DNA of 25,439 nucleotides from Didymodactylos carnosus (taxonomy: Eukaryota > Rotifera > Eurotatoria > Philodinida > Philodinidae). Each line of letters begins with the position of its first letter. The first letter of the stretch is position 1. Under the pieces are notes generated by a model. The model ran no database searches. It worked only from the letters and a program-made list of their open reading frames with translations, and was not told the DNA's origin. Positions 17,513 to 25,439 of the stretch are shown in pieces. Position numbers and translations under genes: made by a program. The stretch covers positions 1-25,439 of the forward strand of contig CAJNOQ010002242.1 of assembly GCA_905250885.1 (NCBI GenBank), in the 5' to 3' direction.

Positions 17513-19406
17513 TAGATCGTATTCATCGTATCAACATAGTTTTTAGATCTCAGTCCTGTTGTCTTGAATAGACTTCTCGTTTGCTCCAACAAAATATGAT
17601 ATTGAGATAATACACATTGTTAATAGAAATCATTTACTTTCGTCACAGAAATCGTTGTAAAACTTTAGCATGTTGATGATACGAACGTTAATTTCAGAGA
17701 AATCTCGTTGCGTGGTAGTTTGAGAGTGTACTTTACCTACTAAATGCGGTCTCTTTATAATTGTGTGACGATAAATAGGTTGAAATATGTTGAAGTAAAT
17801 GTTACAAACCTATTAATGAGTAAAATTTTTTATTAAAAATAAAGTCTTCTTTTTGTTTTCATTTTACTATTATTTAGTTCAATGATGCGTAACATCGACA
17901 TTGTTTATAATTATACGTTGGATAAAACGGTCAAAGAATGGAGAATAGATTAAGTGGAGTACTCGACCTAGAAAACCAATACAAATATCTTGATTTATTT
18001 ATAATTTTCTTGTTGATTCTTCTCAATAGTCGACTAGAATGATGACTGGGTGTTTTGATATAGTTTTAATTTGAAATACAAGCAAAAGGGAGCCGACTCT
18101 ATCTTTGTATATATCCATAACAAATATTAGCTCTAATCAATTTGATTAAATAAAAACGTCGGTTGTGTATGAGATATTGAAGGTATATATGTAACGGAAG
18201 GTGTTGTTCGTTCGAAAATGGCTTTGAGCCACTTAACTCTTGTTTTTTATTAGATAGGCCCTAGCCAACTCGTCTGTCTCTCAATGACAAAACAATTATT
18301 CTATACTAATCTAAAATGAACATCTCGTTTGACATACCTATCAATGATCTATTTACACACAAGTTCGAGAGAGAAGAAATTTGTTTTAATAAGTGAAAAG
18401 AAAAGGTCAATTTGTGTGTATATGTGGATAAAATACACAGTTAGTACAAAGCAGATCGCTTGTGAGAGAGAGAGAGAGAGAGAGAGAACAGAAAATAATT
18501 TATTTCAACGGTCCCTCTACTTCAAGATTCTACTGTGCTTGATATTGATAGCCTTCAGATCTACATATTTGACATTCGTTATTCATTTCTCTTTAAAAAA
18601 TATAGTACTTTACAAAAGTAGAGATATTTTTGAATCCTAAAAACTTTATTTTGGCACTAGAATGTAATCAGGGCTTTTCTATTCATGACATAAATTTAAT
18701 GGATTTGCTCGTAATGGATACTGAAATACAGTTATTTTATAGTGCATGTTTCTCCTATAGCAGCACTAAAATAAATGCAAATAAAATTTAAAAAATGAAC
18801 CCTTCAGAAGTTCTTTATCTCTGCTGCACCGCAAGAGAGCTCAACGATTCTTCAGAATTTTTTTTCAAATTATAACCTTATTTTTAAGTATCGTTTAAGC
18901 AGAATCGTATTGAAAAGTAAAATATTATTCTGGTGTTACCTAGATATTTTTTATCAATTGATAGTGCTTGTTAAATTACATATTTAATGTTAGCTTAAAA
19001 TAGCGCCGAAAAGGTTTCCTTTTGTAGGTACAATTCGTTTTCCTGAATCGAAGAAACATTTTTCAATCAAAAAAAATGGGATATTTATGCTCAGCGCATC
19101 TAACTGAATCGAGTGAAGTAAAAACATAACAGCTTTCAAGAAAAAGCTTTTGTAGTGAAGTAAATGGCGAAAGTCTAGAAATTTTAGCGAAAAATGTTTT
19201 TCTGTCTGTCTTGAATCAGACATTTTGGACAACATGAGTAAAATCTGACCAAAAACATAGCGGATACGGGAGAAAGAATGAGCCTCCCAGTATTTTCTAT
19301 TTTTCTCGTGTTCCTTTAGAATCTTAAGGTTCGTGTTTTTTAAACGATTCACCGCAAAATACTCTACAAAATCACACATAAACTTTAATTTCAGAACTTC
19401 AATCAA
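17513..19406. other. Unassigned AT-rich region
   Basis: No gene supported. The longest open stretch outside the DENND2-like gene (18990-19424, minus, 144 codons, MICVVFLIEVLKLKFMCDF...) has hydrophobic, AT-driven composition and no recognisable family; I do not call it. A (GA)12 tract lies within. Confidence 0.4.
18464..18487. repeat. (GA)12 microsatellite
   Basis: Perfect GA dinucleotide run; it explains the Glu-Arg run of the open frame that crosses it. Confidence 0.95.
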
Positions 19407-19777
19407 GAAAACTACGCAAATCACACGAAAAGGTGAAAAAAATTAAAACTTTGTAAACTCAAAAACGATTTTCTGTGTTTACGTTTTGAAAGTAAGAGAA
19501 ATTGAATCAGCCAGTTTGTAGCCCTGACTTCGCTCTATCTTTTAGCTACATTTCACATTTTGTCACATCAATACCCATGGAGAAAAAATAATTTTTCTGT
19601 TGGTTATCACGCATTTTTTCATTAATTTTTTAAATTCTGTGTATGATAGTACTTTCAGTAAAAGTCCCACAGCTCCATCAAAAGAAAAAAGCAGAAAAAA
19701 AAGTTCAAGTCGAAAAAAATACCAAACTTACATAGTTTTCATTTTTTTCACCTTTTCGTGTGATTTGCGTAATTTTC
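19407..19777. repeat. Inverted repeat pair with 37-bp near-perfect arms
   Basis: 19407-19443 and 19741-19777 are inverted copies with one mismatch in 37 (ACGCAAATCACACGAAAAGG in the left arm). Pairing continues inward about 14 nt with a few mismatches. The spacer is about 297 nt and encodes nothing recognisable. It is probably a non-autonomous element or its remnant. Confidence 0.75.
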
Positions 19778-19785
19778 TAGAGAGC

Positions 19786-19802
19786 GAGAGAGAGAGAGAG
19801 AG
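19786..19802. repeat. GA microsatellite
   Basis: GA dinucleotide run immediately outside the right arm of the inverted repeat ending at 19777. Confidence 0.85.
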
Positions 19803-20029
19803 TATTGTTCAGTGCCACTAGACATTCGTATTCATTTTTTAGTGTGATAAGAATGAAAAAATTCCAAATTTCGAGTAGTTATACTGTTCAATTTGCGTTC
19901 TTATCTCATACTGTGATGTTGAAGTCGGCATAGTATGCATGGTTTAAATTCGGGACAAAAGCCTAGTAAATTAAAAAGTTTCATCTGTAATATATAATAC
20001 AGGCAGAATAAAATAAATATAAAGTATAA

Positions 20030-20540
20030 AGCTACGATTCTAAGGATTTCCGGAGCTAATGTCTGGTTAGCTCATAATGATAGGGCGATGTTGTCAATTG
20101 ATTTGGGATATCATACTGTTCTGTCTGATCCTTATTCTCCATCTTCCGCACAAAGATTATCGGACATGTCAGAGAGATGTTTTTCAAAAAGCATATACGC
20201 TCATTAGTCATCCATGTAACTCGACCAGAAATGTGATTCCGAGGCTTTTTTTCTACTTTCTTGCCTTTATATTTTGAATAGTGTTGAATATCTTCGGAAT
20301 ATCAGATCAACCAGGAGCCATGGAGAACGTTGGCACGTCTTATCTTATTAATCAAACTTTTCCTTACAAAATGAGACAATTGCACGCGCCTGTCGTCTGT
20401 TCGGAGCATATAAACAAGAAAATAGCGAAAAAAGTGTCGGAATTATGTTTCTGACCGGGTTACGTGGAATGGTCATCATGCAAACATACTGACGGCCACA
20501 GGAGTGAAAACGGTTGTGCGGATCAGAATAACAGCTCTAA
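20030..20540 (+). pseudogene. Compositionally distinct island, possible decayed coding sequence
   Basis: Visibly less AT-rich than its flanks. On the plus strand 20035-20207 reads ATILRISGANVWLAHNDRAM continuing to CFSKSIYAH and a stop. Later 20281-20453 is open as VLNIFGISDQPGAMENVGTS onward to a stop, and a third frame reads ETIARACRLFGAYKQENSEK. No single frame stays open, so if coding it is broken or has unseen introns. I recognise no family. It may equally be a fragment of a mobile element with ordinary composition. Confidence 0.25.
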
Positions 20541-20564
20541 TAAACTAGAATCGAGAATAACTTA

Positions 20565-20657
20565 GTAGATAGAGGTGGGCCAGAATTACTGAAACGAATT
20601 GATAAACCTGGAAACATGGGAACGTTTCAGTAATTCTTGCCCACCCTTTATGTCTAC
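20565..20657. repeat. Compact hairpin, pre-miRNA-like or mini-foldback
   Basis: 20574-20596 and 20623-20645 pair at 22 of 23 positions (GGTGGGC, AGAATTACTGAAACG), closing a 26-nt loop. GTAGA/TCTAC at 20565-20569 and 20653-20657 adds a lower stem across a small bulge. A stem of about 22 bp with a short loop and an extended lower stem is the shape of a microRNA precursor, but very young foldback elements look the same. Transcription strand is unknown. Confidence 0.45.
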
Positions 20658-21958
20658 AATAAATTCGATTGTTCATTTTTAATAATAGAAATAGTTGGAA
20701 GTGAACAAAAATTTCAGCTAGCTTGCTTACATCATGAGAAAGTGAACGCAAGTGTAAGAAATCACAAAGTGTGTTTACTTTAATGTTCTTACTTATTTAT
20801 TTTACTAAAGAATTCTAAAATAATATTCATACTGACACATATATTTTCCTGTGTACCAAAGTGCGTTTAATATATTCAATAGTTTTACTCGTTATGAAAA
20901 AAAGTAAACACTAACTATTGACTTTCATTCAAAAAATAGCAACAGTATGTTACTTATGCACTATGATTGTCAAATTAAATCTAGAGATTATGCTTATGAA
21001 TCATCACTTCTTGATATCTTACCTCATCATCATTCAGTACACGTATTTGTAATTCATTTCTTATGGTGATGAATAATGTTGATAATCTTTATTCGTGTGA
21101 GAGGGTAAAAACATAAAATATATTATCTATTGAACATCCAACGATACAATTACTTCTTATATACATTATGGAATCGAACGGTGCATTAAGATAAGAAAGT
21201 CTTCAAATGTCAGATTACGTTTACTAAAGTGATAGCATATAGAATAGATTTCTAAGGTATCATATTCTGTATTTGTTCATGATGTAATAAAAATGTTGAA
21301 ACACGACAAAAGTGTGCGTGTATGTGTGTGTACAACATGTCTGGTCATTTTCGAGTGGTGGTTATACAAAAATGATTCTATTATTCTTTTACACTATAGC
21401 ACATCCTTCTCTTCATTGCTTACCACTGTTATTTAAATCATGTTTCAAAATAACAAAAGAAAGAAGAGATATGTTCATATATCTCTGACATTGAATCAGT
21501 TTCAAATCTCAGTATTTACTATAACTGTTGACTCTAAAACAATAGGACATTTTTGTTTTCAATTTTTTATAAATTATCATTTTTGTTTTTATTTTGTTTC
21601 TATAGTTTTTCTAAATAAGAAAATAATATTTCAGTATAAAGACTATCAGTATGTAGAGCAAGAAATTCTCTATCTTCTGACACTCGAGCAGTATCTTCAG
21701 ACGTTATTTTAGAGCCTCAAAGATAGGAAGAAAATGGGTGAACATATATTCTGATATTGAAATCTTGTGAGGAGAATGCTCGGTTTCACCTTCCCTCGAT
21801 TCGAAGATGTTAAGATAGCAAATATTTAAAGCATTTTACTATGTTTGGGAAACAAATTCTTAATTATAGTCGAACATATCTCTCTGTTTCAGAACGATTC
21901 TATATTTGCATTTGATAAACTATTTCTTTCGCATATCCCTAGTAAAAGTCCAATGAGT
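20658..21958. other. Unassigned AT-rich region
   Basis: No coding frame, RNA gene or clear repeat recognised apart from a short GTGTGTATGTGTG-like tract near 21313-21330. Confidence 0.5.
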
Positions 21959-22163
21959 TTCCTGGCAGGATCCGCGACGTATCCTACCAGTATTCAGCTA
22001 GGATTTCACTTTAATTTCTTAAGATTCTAACAAGATCCTACAGAATTCTGATGAGATCAGGTATACACGAAAGTCATAGGATTTTCTAAGATTCTGTTAG
22101 GGTCCTAAACAAACTTAAGCGACGTCATGATAGAACCCGGGCATTTCAGGATCCTGCTAGGAA
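21959..22163. repeat. Short element with TTCCT(A/G)GCAGGATCC inverted ends
   Basis: 21959-21973 and 22149-22163 are inverted copies (14 of 15). Between them ATCCTA/TAGGAT motifs recur in both orientations at least five times, and the interval is less AT-rich than its flanks. About 205 bp, non-coding, probably a small MITE. Confidence 0.5.
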
Positions 22164-22734
22164 GTTATTAGATGGATCCCAGATACATTAAGGAGAAAGG
22201 TTTCCGCTATACATATGACTGGTCTACGCTATGCATTAGATCACCTTGTTGTCGATATGTTCTTGTACGATCAGTTTTGAATGTCTATAATTAGGTCTCA
22301 AAAGTATAACATGAATGATTAAAGATAGAACAAATAACCACATACTTTATATTCTAGTATATCAACTCTACTTCACAAATATTTGGCTAATAGAATCGTA
22401 ATCATAACATTTTAGAAAGGTGCAAATACCTGTCAACTACGTATATTGGTATTGTGCTGACAGTGCCTGTACGCAACATCGTTTATCGAAATTTAATGCT
22501 CGAATTTGCTCATGTGGGATTGTCACTATTAATATTTGAATAAAGTGATTACATTATGTACGAACTTCAAAAACTGAATTTTAAAATTATTTTGTATGTA
22601 TTCATCAGTCCAACAGGTTATTAGACATTTTACTCATATTTCTAAAATACTATTCTTTTATTACACGTCTAAACAAAAATTGAGTCATAATTCTCTCTGA
22701 ATCATCATTATTCTTTCTTTCAAATGAAAATGTG

Positions 22735-22769
22735 CTTAACAATAATTTTAGTTTAAAATTATTGTTAAG
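22735..22769. repeat. Perfect 16-bp-stem hairpin
   Basis: CTTAACAATAATTTTA, a 3-nt loop GTT, then the exact complement of the stem. It is AT-only except at the stem ends. It may be a replication-slippage palindrome or a tiny foldback; nothing adjacent shows that it terminates a transcript. Confidence 0.85.
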
Positions 22770-25052
22770 TTTTAAGTTAAATAACGCGATAGATGTCATA
22801 CTCTTGTACCGTAAAAATTAAATCTTTTTTTGAAATATTATATAATTTTATTTTAACATACCTTGGTGTTTATATATGATACGATAATTACATTTTCTTA
22901 CTAGGTAAAAATATGATTTTAGAAAAACGTGCTTTTATGCGTTTATGTGTCGAATGAATATTTCTGATAAAAAATAAATGTCAGAAGATTTTTTATCTAA
23001 TTTATAGATTTTCTTCTGTTTTTAGTTACTTAACAGAAAGAAAGCAACAGAAACAGAAAAAGAAAATGGAATATACACTCACTCTCGTTTTCTCCTCTTC
23101 AGAATGCGAGAAGGTCAAAAGTTCGTTTAAAAAATCGAAAATATATTTGTTCTTTACATAAAATCACAGTGAGAAGGACAGACAATTTACCTGCATGCAG
23201 GAAATAGTAAAAATTTTTGAGAATATATTTACTTATTCACACGAAGGACACATACAAATTATAACTATTTCTATTGTTCTTGCTTTTATTGTTAGAAAAC
23301 GTACTTAGTCATGAATGCATAATTAGACACCTACAATCAATGAATGAAGAAAAATCATCTTTTTCATTCCAGAAGAGGGAAAAATTATCAAATTTCACTC
23401 GAAAGAAAACAAAATCAAGAGAAATAGAGTACAGGAAAGAAGTATGAATGAAATAATGTTTGTCCATAGTATATGATTTTAATGATAATGTTTTCATGGC
23501 AACGTTCAAATAGAAAAAGATGTATCACTCATATATGTCAATCATTTCATAGAAAATGACGAACGTATAATTTTTTCCGCATGATATCTGTAATCTACAT
23601 TCGATATCCAACGTAGATAATCGTTTCCCCATTTATATAAAAAATATTTGATCGATTGAATGATCTATTTAGTGCTATAATGTTCAAAAAGAAAATAATA
23701 ATATATGATCTGTACAATACTAGTAATATGTCCCAGTATGTAAACTAAAATAAAAATATATTTATTTGTATTTGAAAGAGAAGTTACAGCTATTACCAGT
23801 TATATAGTGTGTGTGTGTGTGTACGTGTGTTTAGAACGATAATCTAAACAAACTTACAAACTATTATCGTCAAAAAATCATAGCAAATAAAAACAAGTAA
23901 AAGGTGGGAGTATATTTTTTGATTAGCTACTTAAAACAACTGATTAATGATTTACTGATAATAAACTATGTAATAGTTCAAATAACTGACATATTTATCT
24001 CTATCAACAATATAATCTATTTGTACGAATTATCTTTAAAAAAATATTCTTTTGAATATAATCCTAAATATTTTCTTTTAATCTTCTGTCTACTGTTAAA
24101 GTTGATCGCGAAGATTAATAATGATCACTTGATTTTGATTTGATTACCAGTAATTTTTGTTGTGATGGTTTAAATATATCTTGCTGAAGGCAGTATCGAT
24201 ACATCAAATCTAGAACGATGTGAAGATGATGACAAATCTGCAGTAATATTCTGATGCTATAGAGGAATGATCAATATCGCTACGTTCTTTATTTAATCAG
24301 TTATGGCAATAAAAGTAGACCAACAATAACACTATCTAGTAACATCTCAATTGACATGTACAGACCAACAGGTTTTCTTAAAGTAGCGCCATTATTTTGT
24401 TCAATATATTTCAACCATCGAAGGTAAATGACAGATACAATCACGGTTCTCATAGATCACATATTTTTTACATCTATGTACCTCATTGGTGAAATATTTA
24501 GAAATAATATTAATGTTAAATGAAAATAATGTATTCAAAAAATGAATGACACTTTAAATTACATAAATGATCTTGTAATAAACGATCTCATATTTTCCTT
24601 GAGAACCAGTTGTATCACAATTACGTGTAATAACACCTGTTGCCAATAATGGACAGACGCTACAATTACACAGTCATAAGTGAAAGTTGCTCGTGATCTT
24701 CGTGTGAACAAACATCGTTATCTTATTAAGTTTCTGCTAAGCTGGTGCCGAAACACTGATCTGAAAGACTAGTTCAAAATATTCTGTTATCAAAGTAAAC
24801 TTTGAAAGATAAACTTGTTAATTTTATCTTCTTAGAGATAGTTTTGTCGATCGTCGCAGTATTTCATCAGAATGATGATTCAGTATTACCGTGAAATACG
24901 TCCCATCCCTATAGAAAACCTTTTGGACGATACGATCGAGATAAAGCAGAGTTGTAACCGATTGAAAAAATTGGAATCGGATCGGATCGGTCGATCAAAA
25001 ATCAGCGTGAGATTGGTAAAAAATCGGTGATTTTTCGAAGTAAAATGGTGAA
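22770..25052. other. Unassigned AT-rich region
   Basis: No gene recognised on either strand. It includes the GT microsatellite at 23807-23830. An ATCGGATCGGATCGG-like short tandem stretch lies near 24974-24990. Confidence 0.5.
23807..23830. repeat. GT microsatellite
   Basis: (GT)8 followed by AC and a further GTGTGT run. Confidence 0.9.
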
Positions 25053-25156
25053 TTCCCGTTTCGTCGAAAAGTAACAAGTGTAAAAAACGTATATATTTCA
25101 AAAAATTTCAACAATGGCCGCGGCGGTATACGAGTGAGTCTCTGACGAAACGGGAA
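25053..25156 (+). other. Inverted-repeat-bounded CpG patch with possible first coding exon
   Basis: 25053-25065 (TTCCCGTTTCGTC) pairs perfectly with 25144-25156. Between them, AACAATGGCCGCGGCG gives an ATG at 25114 in strong start context (A at -3, G at +4). It is followed by MAAAVY and a consensus donor GA|GTGAGT at 25134, so 25114-25133 could be the first coding exon (20 nt, phase 2) of a plus-strand gene beyond the window. The surrounding inverted repeat argues instead for a repeat element. The two readings cannot be separated here. Confidence 0.3.
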
Positions 25157-25439
25157 CTAAACATCAAAAGTGAATATAATAGAAAGTATGTTAAAAACAT
25201 ACTGACTTCAGATACAAGGTTAAAGTTTTGTACTGACTACAGCTTCAGTTAGAAATATTTTCTGTTTTTCACATTTTTTATGACGAAAAAACATCCGACT
25301 TTACATGGGATAAAACTACTATCTGTTTCAAAATACAAGGCACCCTGCCGTTTCTTAAATAACTCGCGATAGAAAAGAGATAGAGACATGCAGTTTTCAC
25401 CACTGTGTAGCTGACACTTGCAGAAATTAGAAAAAGGGG

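Noticed and set aside
18990..19424. 144-codon minus-strand open frame
   Set aside because: Longest open stretch outside the main gene, but its composition is that of AT-rich random sequence, with no domain, no splice partners, and overlap with an inverted-repeat arm.
20281..20453. GAMEN pentapeptide in an open plus-strand frame, suggestive of an M1 aminopeptidase
   Set aside because: The flanking residues do not fit the family pattern well, no HEXXH zinc motif follows, and the frame closes within about 57 codons. A chance match is the simpler reading.

Overview
This is a eukaryotic, almost certainly metazoan, window: strongly AT-rich, with long non-coding stretches, GT-AG introns, and one large multi-exon gene that can be assembled exon by exon. 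No bacterial or viral gene organisation is seen. The protein type (a DENND2-like Rab exchange factor), the TTA/CAA/AAT-biased codons and the density of short palindromic elements suit an invertebrate such as a rotifer or another spiralian. That placement is inference; nothing here fixes the species.

Main gene (minus strand, about 15.15 kb down to 2.91 kb). Ten exons join with consistent phases (157+585+737+397+615+649+542+348+342+233 = 4605 nt) into 1534 residues plus stop. Residues 1 to about 1010 are mostly low-complexity, Ser/Thr/Asn/Gln-rich and probably disordered. The C-terminal third carries a tripartite DENN module: uDENN about 1015-1135, cDENN about 1138-1300, dDENN about 1395-1475, then a basic tail. 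A long disordered N-terminus followed by a C-terminal DENN module is the DENND2 layout. DENND2 proteins are GDP/GTP exchange factors for Rab GTPases, reported for Rab9.

Downstream of that gene (1-2.9 kb) lie a possible small three-exon minus-strand gene (1811-2203) and a foldback element (848-1448) interrupted by a 341-bp palindromic MITE. The uninterrupted arm preserves the empty target site.

The introns carry many repeats. Intron 9 (3146-6344) holds two CpG-rich inverted-repeat elements, a tRNA-derived SINE-like element with a CORE/MIR-like stretch, and a (CCCTA)n hairpin. Intron 7 holds a near-perfect 120-bp-arm palindrome. Intron 5 holds a GC-rich, structured island.

The region from 15.2 kb to the right end has no gene I can support with confidence. 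It holds more inverted-repeat elements (17.15, 19.4, 21.96, 22.74 kb), a 70-nt pre-miRNA-like hairpin (20.57 kb), a compositionally distinct island at 20.04-20.54 kb, microsatellites, and a possible first coding exon at 25114 near the right edge. I found no CRISPR array, operon, rRNA or intact tRNA. The strongest unusual signals are the dated nested insertion, the CORE-like SINE and the repeat-laden intron 9.
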